DNA of 7,984 nucleotides from Paracoccaceae bacterium (GTDB lineage Bacteria; Pseudomonadota; Alphaproteobacteria; Rhodobacterales; Rhodobacteraceae), in NCBI GenBank assembly GCA_030625695.1, contig DAOUQK010000161.1:1-7984 (forward strand), written 5' to 3'. Both the position numbers and the translations under genes were made by a program. Position 1 is the first letter of the stretch. Each line of letters begins with the position of its first letter. The notes under the pieces were generated by a model, which was not told the DNA's origin, ran no database searches, and saw only the letters and a program-made list of their open reading frames with translations. Shown here piece by piece: positions 1 to 7,154 of this stretch.

Positions 1-243
1 CCGGCCAGACCGAAGGGCGCGCATGTTTACATGCATGAGAGGGGCATGACCATCCGCGACCTGAACCGCGCGTTCGACTGGATGTTGCCGGATGACGAGG
101 CCAACACCGTGGCCGGTCTGGTGATCCACGAGGCGCAGATGATCCCAACTGTGGGTCAGGTGTTTTCGTTCCACAACTTTCGATTTGAGGTGATGACGCG
201 GGACGGCAACCGGATAACCGGGTTGAAAATCAGGCCGCTTTAG
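1..243 (+). CDS. CorC/HlyC-type (CNNM family) transporter, C-terminal part only
   Basis: This is the 3' end of a gene whose reading frame is open to the first base of the window, so the true start lies upstream; the ATG at 31 is internal. The 80 visible residues match the CorC_HlyC transporter-associated domain that closes CNNM/CorC/HlyC-family membrane proteins. Landmarks in order are a TIRDLNRAFDW segment, LPDDEANTVAGLVIHEA, an IPTVGQ turn, and FHNFRFEVM followed by NRITGLKIRPL at the end. In the family this small domain follows two CBS domains and an N-terminal DUF21/CNNM membrane domain, and the proteins are linked to Mg2+/Co2+ transport; older annotations call them hemolysins. None of the membrane or CBS portion is visible. 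The gene converges on the hydrolase gene, with 38 nt between the two stop codons and no hairpin terminator that I can see there. The family assignment is firm; the transported ion is not shown by the sequence. Confidence 0.85.
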   Translation, partial: PARPKGAHVYMHERGMTIRDLNRAFDWMLPDDEANTVAGLVIHEAQMIPTVGQVFSFHNFRFEVMTRDGNRITGLKIRPL

Positions 244-281
244 GGCCACCGATCAAAATGGCAGAACAGGCCGTCGAAGCG

Positions 282-1913
282 TCAGATTGGTGATGCTTCA
301 TAATCCTTGAAATGGGTCTTTAGCCGCTCGGTGTCTTCATTCGACCAGACATCAGGCCTGGTTACGGCAATCCAGCCGTCGATATACTTAGCTGGCGTGA
401 ACGTATGCCCAAAGCCTTGCGGAACCGTGGTCGCCATCGGCACGTCAAACCCGACATTCACGAAACTGACCACCGGGAACCACTGGAAATAGGGCGATAA
501 ATCCGAAGCCCGCGACTGGCCAAGCCAGTCAGGAGATTGGAATGCCAACTTCGGAGAAAAGAACGACATGGGATCGCTGCCATGTTGCAGGTACACGATG
601 CGCAACGGTCCCCATCTGCGATCATCCGGCACGGAGAACCCGTTTTGGGTCATGAAACGAACGACCGAACTATCACCATATTCCGGCCACCACTGCGGGC
701 TGGAAGGCTGGCGGTTGGCCGTCAGACTTGTCCATGCTGTGCTGGCAAAGGGCGGGCCGACCCAGAACGCGCCTTGTATCGGGTCCGCCAACAGATCAAG
801 CAGATCGCTCGAAGCTTCGGAGCCAAGCGCACCAAGACTGAGACCAAACAGATAGAGGCGTGGGCGTTGGTCTTTGGGAAGTTTTGTCCAATGGGAATAA
901 ACGGCATTGAAAAGGGCCTTTGCGGCACGGCGCGACCGGTTGGGATCGACAATCAACGTCAGCCAACTGGGCAGGTAAGAATATTGCATGGTAACAATGG
1001 ACAGATCTCCGCCATGTAAATACGCCACCGGTTCAATCCCTGCCGGGTCCAGCCATCCGGTTCCGGTCACGGTGGCCACGATCAGCACCGATCGCTCGAA
1101 TCCGCCCTTGCGTATGAGGTCCTGCAAAGCGATAGCTGCGCGATTTTCGAAAGTCTCACCAGTGTTGTATCCGGCGTAGACGCGCACCGGTTCTTTTGCA
1201 TCGCGTCCGGTCAGTTCCGCAATCTCGGCCCGATTTGGCCCATTGGTCAAGAACAGCTTTCCATTTCGTCCGATGTCATCCCATCGTATCAGAGAAGACG
1301 CGAATTCCGGAGGTTCCAGAACCCCGTCATCCACCACCCGATCCAGCGTTGCAAACATATCATCCATGGCCCGCAACGCCGATTTGACAACCAGGTCGTT
1401 GGTCATGACGATAACAACAACTGCAACCAGAAAGGTGCCCAGAACAATCGAAATACGGCGTGGCAGCAGCCGGTTAATCTGTAATATCACCCTTTGACCA
1501 AGCCAGATCAATCCGCGCACGACCGCCAGCAAGACAACAGCCGTTACCACCGCCACCGCCACAATGGTGAACGGATAGGCCGACTCGATCAACGGCATCT
1601 CCATCAACTCGCGAATCGAGTTTTGCCAAACGACCATTCTTTGCAGCGTGAATCCCGCAAGCGTCCCGATTGCCAGCAGCAGCATCACCGACGTGTTTCG
1701 GCGGGCGTTACCCCAGAGTTCTGTCAGTTCCATAAATCGCCAGACCGAAAGACCGAAATGGCCCAGGCCATAGCCGATGGCAAACAGCAGTCCTGACTGA
1801 ATGCCCTGCACAATCGGAAGGCGCGGCAACAAAGACGGCGCCAATGAGGCACAAAAGAACAGTAACCCGACTGGCATGCCAGTCCCGGAAAGCGTTCTGA
1901 GAATCTTCGACAT
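282..1913 (-). CDS. Membrane-anchored alpha/beta-hydrolase (DUF2319/Abhydrolase_9 type)
   Basis: The 543-residue product has five predicted membrane segments at about residues 11-30, 37-56, 74-95, 113-137 and 154-172, then a soluble C-terminal hydrolase domain from about residue 240 to the end. This two-part layout fits the Abhydrolase_9 N-terminal plus Abhydrolase_9 families. The nucleophile elbow is GLSLG at 357-361, making Ser359 the likely nucleophile. HGSDP at 444-448 and FGHTF at 501-505 offer Asp447 and His503 as the rest of a triad; that assignment is my inference. The domain opens with VRVYAGYNTGETFENRA, followed by a TVTGTGWLDP segment. The substrate is unknown; lipid or ester hydrolysis at the membrane is the general expectation. 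The start is the ATG at 1913, which has a CGGGAG ribosome site six bases upstream. A longer reading would begin at a TTG at 1970 and add a basic, unconvincing 19-residue leader. It follows the 1983-4403 oxidoreductase gene by 69 nt on the same strand and may be co-transcribed with it. Confidence 0.85.
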   Translation of the reverse strand: MSKILRTLSGTGMPVGLLFFCASLAPSLLPRLPIVQGIQSGLLFAIGYGLGHFGLSVWRFMELTELWGNARRNTSVMLLLAIGTLAGFTLQRMVVWQNSIRELMEMPLIESAYPFTIVAVAVVTAVVLLAVVRGLIWLGQRVILQINRLLPRRISIVLGTFLVAVVVIVMTNDLVVKSALRAMDDMFATLDRVVDDGVLEPPEFASSLIRWDDIGRNGKLFLTNGPNRAEIAELTGRDAKEPVRVYAGYNTGETFENRAAIALQDLIRKGGFERSVLIVATVTGTGWLDPAGIEPVAYLHGGDLSIVTMQYSYLPSWLTLIVDPNRSRRAAKALFNAVYSHWTKLPKDQRPRLYLFGLSLGALGSEASSDLLDLLADPIQGAFWVGPPFASTAWTSLTANRQPSSPQWWPEYGDSSVVRFMTQNGFSVPDDRRWGPLRIVYLQHGSDPMSFFSPKLAFQSPDWLGQSRASDLSPYFQWFPVVSFVNVGFDVPMATTVPQGFGHTFTPAKYIDGWIAVTRPDVWSNEDTERLKTHFKDYEASPI

Positions 1914-1918
1914 CAATA

Positions 1919-1925
1919 TCTCCCG
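1919..1925 (-). promoter_or_regulatory. Ribosome binding site deciding the hydrolase start
   Basis: Read on the minus strand, CGGGAG lies six bases before the ATG at 1913. No comparable purine-rich site precedes the alternative TTG at 1970, so the shorter start is preferred. Confidence 0.65.
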
Positions 1926-1982
1926 TTTGTGTCCAAGTCCGACACTACGACGCACAGGAGTCTTGCGCAATTTACCGAAGTT

Positions 1983-4403
1983 TCAAACTCTCAGGCGTTC
2001 CCCTTTGGGATCAAACGGCGGCTCTTCCAGGATACGCGCCTTGTGGGGGCGTCCAAGCACCATCACCTCAACCTCGTCCCCCGGCGCGGCGTCTTTGACA
2101 AACCCCAGCGCCAGCGACATGCCAACGCTATAGCCGTATGTGCCCGATGTGACCCGGCCAATGCCCTTGCCATCCTTGAAAATCGGCTCTCCGCCGGTCG
2201 CATCGGCGTTTGAGGCGTCGGTGTCAGCGCCGTCCAGCGCCAACAGAACCAACTGTTCACGCGCGGCGTTGGCCATCGTTTCGGCCACCGCCGCCTTGTT
2301 CAGGAAATCCTTGCCCATCTTGCACAAACGATCCAGCCCCACCTCTTGCGGCCAATATTCTGGGCTATACTCGCGACTCCACGATCCATAACCTTTTTCG
2401 ACCCGCAAAGACATCAACGCCCGCCCGCCTACCGGCCCGGCACCAACGTCTTTTCCCGCCTCCAACAGGGCTGAATAAAGCCGCAACTGGTCTTCGGTGG
2501 CGCAATGCAACTCCCACCCCAGATCGCCGGTGAACGATACCCTTAGGGCCAGACATTCCACCCCCGCCAATTCGATCCGTTTGGAGCGCATGAACGGGAA
2601 ATCCGCCGTATCAAGCGAGGTATTTGTCAGCCGTTGCAGCATCTTGCGCGATTCTGGTCCGGCCACGTTGAAACCACACATCGCCTCGGTATGGCTCTCG
2701 AAGGTGGTGCCATCTGGCAAGGGAACCGCCCGGAAAAATCGCTGATGGTACCGCTCGGCAATGCCCGATCCGATGATCCAGAATTCATCCTCGTCCAGCT
2801 TGGTCACGGTAAAGTCGCCGGCAATGCCGCCGCGCACGCCAATCAGAGGTGTCAGACACGACCGCCCCACCGTCTTTGGCATGTTATTGGCAAATATCGC
2901 GTTCAGCCAATCAGACGCGCCCGGCCCCTTGCAGGAATATTTGGCAAAGTTCGAGATGTCGATAATCCCGGCATTTTTCCGCAGCATTTTGCATTCATCG
3001 CCCACCGGACCCCACCAGTTTTGCCGGGTGAACCCATTGGTATCCTTGGTGCCAGGCGTTTCGGCAAACCACAGGGCATGTTCCCAGCCATAGTTAAACC
3101 CCATCACCGCACCCAGTTCCTTTTGCAGGTCATGAATCGGCCTTGTGCGCACCGGCCGCCCGGCCTCGCGTTCCTCATTCGGAAAATGGATGGCGAAACG
3201 ATGCGCATACTGGTCGCGCACCTTGGCTTTGGTGAACGCCTTACCGGCCCAATCGCCAAACCGCGCCATATCCCAGGCGAACATGTCATACTGGGTTTCG
3301 CCTTCGATCATCCATTGCGCCGCCATCAGGCCCATACCGCCGGATTGACTAAACCCAGGAATAATACCGTTACAGCAGAAGTAGTTACGCAGTTCAGGCA
3401 CCGGCCCAAACAGCACGTTGGCATCCGGTGACCAAATCATCGGCCCGTTGATGACCCGCTTGATCCCCGCCTCGCCCACCGCAGGCACCCGCTCGATGGC
3501 GCGCATCATATTATCTTCGATCCGCTCCAGATCATCCGGGAAAAGCTCGTGACCAAAACCCGGCGGGGTGCCATCTTCGGCCCAGAATTTCATATTCTTC
3601 TCATAGGCGCCAACCAACAGGCCCTGCCCCTCTTGACGCAAATAGTATTCTCCATCCCGGTCAGCAATCGACGGCAACCGCCGGTCCATCGCTGCAATCT
3701 CTGCAATAGTTTCCGTGACAAAGTATTGATGTTCAGTGGGTTGCAGGGGTAACTTAATCCCCGCCATTGCCGCCACTTCGCGCCCCCACAGCCCGGCGGC
3801 ATTGATCACCCATTGGGTGTGAATATTGCCTTTTTCGGTCTCGACAATCCATGACCCATCGGGCTGAGGAATGGTTGAAGTAACTGGTGTAAACCGATGA
3901 ATTTCCGCGCCTTTCGCCCGCGCCCCGGCTGCATAGGCTTGTGTTACCCCGCTGGGATCGACATTACCGCCGTCAGGTTCATACATGATGCACCGGATAT
4001 CGTCGAAATCGACCAGCGGATGCAGACGCTCGGCCTCATCCCGGCTGACCTCATGAAAATTCATGCCATAAAGCCGCGCCTTGGCCTCTTGCAGACGCAA
4101 TTGATGCTCGCGCGCTTCGGTCTGGGCCAAATACAGCGACCCCGCCTGAAACACTCCGCAGCTTTGCCCGGTCTCTGCCTCAAGCTCATTATACAACTTC
4201 ATGGTATAGTGCTGAATGCGCGAAATATTGGTGCTGTCATGCAGCCCGTGAATATTCGCCGCCGCATGCCAGGTTGAGCCGCTTGTCAACTCGTCCCGCT
4301 CAAGCAGAACCACATCCGACCAGCCCAGCTTGGTCAGATGATACAGGATCGAACAACCGATCAATCCGCCGCCAATAACAACGGCCTGTGCGTGGGTTTT
4401 CAT
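1983..4403 (-). CDS. FAD-dependent oxidoreductase/GcvT fusion, dimethylglycine (sarcosine) dehydrogenase family
   Basis: The 806-residue product has the four-part architecture of dimethylglycine dehydrogenase: a DAO-type FAD domain (about 5-365), a small central FAO_M-like linker (about 370-425), a GcvT-like folate domain (about 425-700) and a GcvT C-terminal barrel (about 710-800). The dinucleotide motif IGGGLIG places Gly11, Gly13 and Gly16, with Glu35 closing the second strand to hold the ribose. SGSTWHAAA places His46 at the position of the histidine that covalently binds FAD in mammalian DMGDH. YYLRQEG, PPGFGHELF and GFSQSGG also match DMGDH. In the folate half it keeps GWE (439-441), DIS (482-484), GDFTV with Asp530, and TGDLGWEL. 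The expected reaction is oxidative demethylation of an N-methyl amine with the one-carbon unit passed to tetrahydrofolate. No signal peptide is seen, so it should be cytoplasmic. AGGA lies nine bases before the ATG. It is divergent to the paralogue at 4655 and upstream of the hydrolase. Exact substrate is not proven. Confidence 0.9.
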   Translation of the reverse strand: MKTHAQAVVIGGGLIGCSILYHLTKLGWSDVVLLERDELTSGSTWHAAANIHGLHDSTNISRIQHYTMKLYNELEAETGQSCGVFQAGSLYLAQTEAREHQLRLQEAKARLYGMNFHEVSRDEAERLHPLVDFDDIRCIMYEPDGGNVDPSGVTQAYAAGARAKGAEIHRFTPVTSTIPQPDGSWIVETEKGNIHTQWVINAAGLWGREVAAMAGIKLPLQPTEHQYFVTETIAEIAAMDRRLPSIADRDGEYYLRQEGQGLLVGAYEKNMKFWAEDGTPPGFGHELFPDDLERIEDNMMRAIERVPAVGEAGIKRVINGPMIWSPDANVLFGPVPELRNYFCCNGIIPGFSQSGGMGLMAAQWMIEGETQYDMFAWDMARFGDWAGKAFTKAKVRDQYAHRFAIHFPNEEREAGRPVRTRPIHDLQKELGAVMGFNYGWEHALWFAETPGTKDTNGFTRQNWWGPVGDECKMLRKNAGIIDISNFAKYSCKGPGASDWLNAIFANNMPKTVGRSCLTPLIGVRGGIAGDFTVTKLDEDEFWIIGSGIAERYHQRFFRAVPLPDGTTFESHTEAMCGFNVAGPESRKMLQRLTNTSLDTADFPFMRSKRIELAGVECLALRVSFTGDLGWELHCATEDQLRLYSALLEAGKDVGAGPVGGRALMSLRVEKGYGSWSREYSPEYWPQEVGLDRLCKMGKDFLNKAAVAETMANAAREQLVLLALDGADTDASNADATGGEPIFKDGKGIGRVTSGTYGYSVGMSLALGFVKDAAPGDEVEVMVLGRPHKARILEEPPFDPKGERLRV

Positions 4404-4493
4404 GTTGAACTATCCTGTATTGGCGTGGGTTTTGCCCAACCTGCCCAAGCCAGCCCCCCCCGGAATGCCCGAATACGACATGAAACGTCGCAT

Positions 4494-4505
4494 TTAACCC
4501 GTTAA
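4494..4505. promoter_or_regulatory. TTAAC-CC-GTTAA palindrome (candidate operator)
   Basis: Perfect five-base arms TTAAC and GTTAA flank a CC centre in the most AT-rich stretch of the divergent control region, immediately beside the first CATGA-type element. Its position, about 90 nt from the minus-strand start and 150 nt from the plus-strand start, would suit a shared operator or promoter element. Short palindromes of this size also arise by chance. Confidence 0.3.
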
Positions 4506-4513
4506 TTCAAGGG

Positions 4514-4537
4514 GCTTGTGTCGTAACGGAAACAAGC
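4514..4537. promoter_or_regulatory. GCTTGT...ACAAGC inverted repeat in the control region
   Basis: Perfect six-base arms GCTTGT (4514-4519) and ACAAGC (4532-4537) are separated by 12 nt. The spacing of the arm centres, 18 nt, would allow binding of a dimeric regulator on one DNA face, or a weak hairpin in the plus-strand leader. There is no poly-T tract, so it is not a terminator. Confidence 0.25.
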
Positions 4538-4654
4538 ATGGAATGCGCCGAGTTCGGCATGAAACTGTCGGAAACGGCATGATCGGTCGCTTTCCGACTT
4601 GCCCCGGCGGCTGTCCCCCCGCACCATCGGCGCAACCATAATGAGGGCAAGCAC

Positions 4655-7063
4655 ATGAAAACCACCACCAGAGTGGCCGTCATCGGCGGCGGCGTTGTCG
4701 GCGTATCCGTCCTGTACCACCTGACCAAACTGGGCTGGTCCGACGTGATGCTGGTTGAGCGTTCCGAGCTGACTTCGGGTTCTACGTGGCACGCCGCGGG
4801 CGGCTTTCACACCCTCAATGGCGACACCAATATGGCTGCCCTCCAAGGCTATACCATTCGCCTTTACAAAGAGTTAGAGGAAATAACAGGTCTGTCCTGT
4901 GGGCTGCACCATGTGGGCGGCGTAACCTTGGCCGACAATCAGGACCGGTTCGACATGCTTCTGGCCGAACGCGCCAAGCACCGGTTCATGGGGCTGGATA
5001 CAACCATCGTCACCCCCGATGAGATCCGCGATATCGCCCCCGTCACCAACACCGATGGCATTATCGGCGCACTTTATGACCCGCTTGACGGGCATCTTGA
5101 CCCCTCGGGGACCACCCATGCCTATGCCAAGGCCGCCCGCATGGGCGGGGCAACGATTGAAACCCATTGCATGGTGCGTGAAACCAATCAGCGCGCCGAT
5201 GGCACCTGGGACGTGGTGACCGACAAGGGCACGATTCACGCTGAACACGTGGTGAATGCCGGTGGCCTTTGGGCCCGCGAAGTGGGTGCCATGGCTGGTG
5301 TTTATCTGCCGCTGCTGCCGATGGAGCATCAGTATATCATCACCGATGACGTACCTGAAATTACCGAGCGTTCCCAGGAACATCCGCACGTCATGGACCC
5401 GGCCGGCGAAAGCTATCTACGCCAAGAAGGTCGCGGCCTTTGCATCGGCTTTTACGAACAATCCTGCCGCCCCTGGGCGGTCGATGGCACGTCTTGGGAT
5501 TTCGGCCAGGATCTGCTGCCGAATGACTTTGACAAGATCGCCCAAAGCATTGAATTTGCTTACAAACGCTTCCCCGCACTGGAACGGGCCGGGGTCAAAT
5601 CGGTGATCCACGGCCCCTTTACCTTTGCCCCCGACGGCAACCCATTGGTCGGGCCGGTCACAGGCCTGCGCAACTATTGGTCGGCCTGCGGCGTCATGGC
5701 CGGGTTTTCCCAAGGCGGCGGCGTTGGCCTGATGCTGGCGCAATGGATGATCGAAGGCGAGACCGAGCGCGATGTCACCGCCATGGATGTCGCCCGCTTT
5801 GGTGACTGGATCAGCCCCGGCTATACCGTCCCCAAAGTAATCGAGAACTACCAAAAACGCTTTTCGGTGGCCTACCCAAACGAAGAACTGCCCGCAGCAC
5901 GTCCCAACCGGACCACACCAATGTACGATATCTTTACTGATATGGGCGCTGTCTGGGGCCAGCAATTCGGGTTAGAGGTGGTCAACTATTTCGCACAAGG
6001 CACTGAACCGACGTACGAAACCCCAACCTTCCGCCGCTCGGACGCGTTTGATGCAACCGCCCGCGAGGTGTGCGGCGTGCGCGAAAATGTCGGCATCAAC
6101 GAGGTGCATAACTTCGGAAAATTCGCGGTCACCGGCCCGCGCGCCCGCGCCTGGCTGGATCGTATCATGGCCGGACGTATCCCCAAACCGGGACGGCTCA
6201 GCCTGACACCAATGTTGTCGCCCAAAGGGCGTTTGCTGGGTGATTTCACCGTTTCCTGTCTGGATGAAAACTGCTTCCAACTCACTGCGTCTTACGGGGC
6301 GCAAAACATCCACTTACGTTGGTTCCAACAGCATCAGGAAGACGGCGTAAGCATCGAAAACATAAGCGATAAACGCAACGGCTTCCAAATTTCCGGCCCC
6401 CGTGCACGCGACGTTCTGACCGCCTGCACCCGTACCGATATCAGTGATATGACCTTCATGGACATCCGCGAAACCACTGTTGGCATGACCGATTGTTTGA
6501 TCCAGCGGGTCAGCTATACCGGCGATCTTGGCTTTGAAATCTACTGCGATCCAATGGCTCAACGCCAGCTTTGGCATACGCTCTGGCAGGCCGGACAACC
6601 CCACCATATGGTGCCGTTTGGCATGCGCGCAATGATGTCGCTGCGGTTGGATAAGTTCTTTGGAAGTTGGCTGTCCGAATACTCACCCGACTACATGGCC
6701 GCTGAAACCGGCATGAATCGCTTTATCTCCTTCTCAAAAACCACCAATTTCATTGGCAAAAGTTCCGCCTTGGCTGAACGCGAATCCGGCCCAAAACGTC
6801 GCCTGACCGCCTTTGAAGTCGATGCCGACGACGCGGATGTCCACGGCTACGAACCGATATGGCTCGACGGCAAAGTCCAAGGCTTCTGCACGTCCGGCGG
6901 CTATTCACATCACAGCCAAAAATCCATCGCCCTCGGTTTCCTGCCAACCAACAGGATCATCCAAGACCAAAAAGTCGAAATCGAAATCCTCGGCCAGATG
7001 CGCGCCGCCACCCCTATCACCACGCCCTTGTTCGACGCACAGGGCAAACGCATGCGAGGTTAG
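4655..7063 (+). CDS. FAD-dependent oxidoreductase/GcvT fusion, divergent paralogue of the dimethylglycine dehydrogenase family
   Basis: The 802-residue product is a full-length paralogue of the divergent neighbour; 36 of the first 49 residues are identical by my count. Domains run as FAD-binding DAO (about 5-365), central linker (about 370-425), GcvT-like domain (about 425-700) and C-terminal barrel (about 710-795). IGGGVVG gives Gly11, Gly13 and Gly16; Glu35 is kept; SGSTWHAAG gives His46, the expected covalent FAD site. GESYLRQEG and GFSQGGG are present, as is GDFTV with Asp530 and TGDLGFEIY. It differs in the folate half: the GWE motif is GLE (439-441), the NWW segment is lost, and the canonical D-x-S is replaced by E483 and H485 in INEVHNFGKF. 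The PPGFG loop near 280 is also changed to TSWDFG. It is therefore expected to oxidise an N-methyl amine, perhaps not dimethylglycine, and its folate use is less certain. GAGGG precedes the ATG by seven bases. No export signal is seen. Confidence 0.88.
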   Translation: MKTTTRVAVIGGGVVGVSVLYHLTKLGWSDVMLVERSELTSGSTWHAAGGFHTLNGDTNMAALQGYTIRLYKELEEITGLSCGLHHVGGVTLADNQDRFDMLLAERAKHRFMGLDTTIVTPDEIRDIAPVTNTDGIIGALYDPLDGHLDPSGTTHAYAKAARMGGATIETHCMVRETNQRADGTWDVVTDKGTIHAEHVVNAGGLWAREVGAMAGVYLPLLPMEHQYIITDDVPEITERSQEHPHVMDPAGESYLRQEGRGLCIGFYEQSCRPWAVDGTSWDFGQDLLPNDFDKIAQSIEFAYKRFPALERAGVKSVIHGPFTFAPDGNPLVGPVTGLRNYWSACGVMAGFSQGGGVGLMLAQWMIEGETERDVTAMDVARFGDWISPGYTVPKVIENYQKRFSVAYPNEELPAARPNRTTPMYDIFTDMGAVWGQQFGLEVVNYFAQGTEPTYETPTFRRSDAFDATAREVCGVRENVGINEVHNFGKFAVTGPRARAWLDRIMAGRIPKPGRLSLTPMLSPKGRLLGDFTVSCLDENCFQLTASYGAQNIHLRWFQQHQEDGVSIENISDKRNGFQISGPRARDVLTACTRTDISDMTFMDIRETTVGMTDCLIQRVSYTGDLGFEIYCDPMAQRQLWHTLWQAGQPHHMVPFGMRAMMSLRLDKFFGSWLSEYSPDYMAAETGMNRFISFSKTTNFIGKSSALAERESGPKRRLTAFEVDADDADVHGYEPIWLDGKVQGFCTSGGYSHHSQKSIALGFLPTNRIIQDQKVEIEILGQMRAATPITTPLFDAQGKRMRG

Positions 7064-7113
7064 TCTTTCCTTTCTCCATCTTTGGTCCTTAAATATCCCC
7101 GCCGGAGGCTCCC
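7064..7113. repeat. Rhodobacteraceae-like intergenic element with CCCCGCCGGAGGC core
   Basis: A pyrimidine-rich stretch (TCTTTCCTTTCTCC, then ATCTTTGGTCCTT) directly after the oxidoreductase stop runs into AAATATCCCCGCCGGAGGC. From memory, the reverse complement form, GCCTCCGGCGGGGATATTT followed by a purine-rich tail, recurs at gene ends in many Rhodobacteraceae genomes. Only one copy is in this window, so its repetitiveness cannot be shown here. The hairpin potential is small (GCC-GGA-GGC), and the element may be a processing or termination signal at the 3' end of the gene. Confidence 0.4.
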
Positions 7114-7154
7114 ACATTAACCCTGCCACAAGCCAACAAATAAAGACCTCACCC

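Larger units (their letters stand above)
4476..4589 (+). repeat. Three copies of a CGRCATGA...GTCG element (candidate operator)
   Basis: The three copies are CGACATGAAACGTCG at 4476-4490, CGGCATGAAACTGTCG at 4555-4570 and CGGCATGATCGGTCG at 4575-4589. All share CGRCATGA at the left and GTCG at the right. The second and third start exactly 20 nt apart, about two helical turns, which suits side-by-side protein binding. The first is itself an imperfect inverted repeat (CGAC/GTCG). The copies lie within the divergent control region and nowhere obvious outside it. A role as binding sites for a regulator is inference; no regulator gene is in the window. Confidence 0.4.
4404..4654. promoter_or_regulatory. 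Divergent control region between the two oxidoreductase genes
   Basis: These 251 nt separate two divergent start codons and must contain both promoters and leaders. I see no convincing ORF and no match to a glycine or tetrahydrofolate riboswitch. What it holds, left to right, is an 11-base direct repeat of the first gene's start region, a run of eight C, a CGACATGAAACGTCG element, a TTAAC-CC-GTTAA palindrome, a GCTTGT/ACAAGC inverted repeat and two more copies of the CATGA-containing element. A purine-rich GAGGG at 4643-4647 serves the plus-strand gene, seven bases before its ATG. No strong sigma70 -35/-10 pair is obvious in either direction. Confidence 0.7.

Noticed and set aside
537..1019. 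Plus-strand reading frame of 160 codons inside the hydrolase gene
   Set aside because: It lies wholly antisense to a gene with clear membrane segments and catalytic motifs and shows no recognisable domain.
1929..1945. GTGTC...GACAC inverted repeat between the first oxidoreductase and the hydrolase
   Set aside because: Five-base arms with no following T tract are too weak to call a terminator or operator.
1914..1970. N-terminal extension of the hydrolase to position 1970
   Set aside because: It would begin with TTG and add a basic leader before a good ATG with a CGGGAG ribosome site at ideal spacing.
2634..3431. Plus-strand reading frame of 265 codons inside the minus-strand oxidoreductase
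   Set aside because: It is an antisense shadow of a conserved coding region with GC-rich third positions; its composition is rich in Arg, His and Pro and has no family motif.
4404..4654. Glycine or tetrahydrofolate riboswitch upstream of the oxidoreductases
   Set aside because: The pathway makes it tempting, but I find no conserved core of either riboswitch class on either strand.
4502..4846. Minus-strand reading frame across the divergent control region
   Set aside because: It starts inside the plus-strand oxidoreductase and covers the control region; the translated product resembles nothing and the region is better explained as regulatory.
5417..5965. Minus-strand reading frame of 182 codons inside the plus-strand oxidoreductase
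   Set aside because: Antisense to a conserved FAD domain, with no ribosome site or domain of its own.
6813..7154. Upstream extension of the nucleotidyltransferase frame into the oxidoreductase gene
   Set aside because: The extension is out of frame within a well-supported gene, has no family resemblance, and the nucleotidyltransferase motif starts only eight residues after the ATG at 7155.
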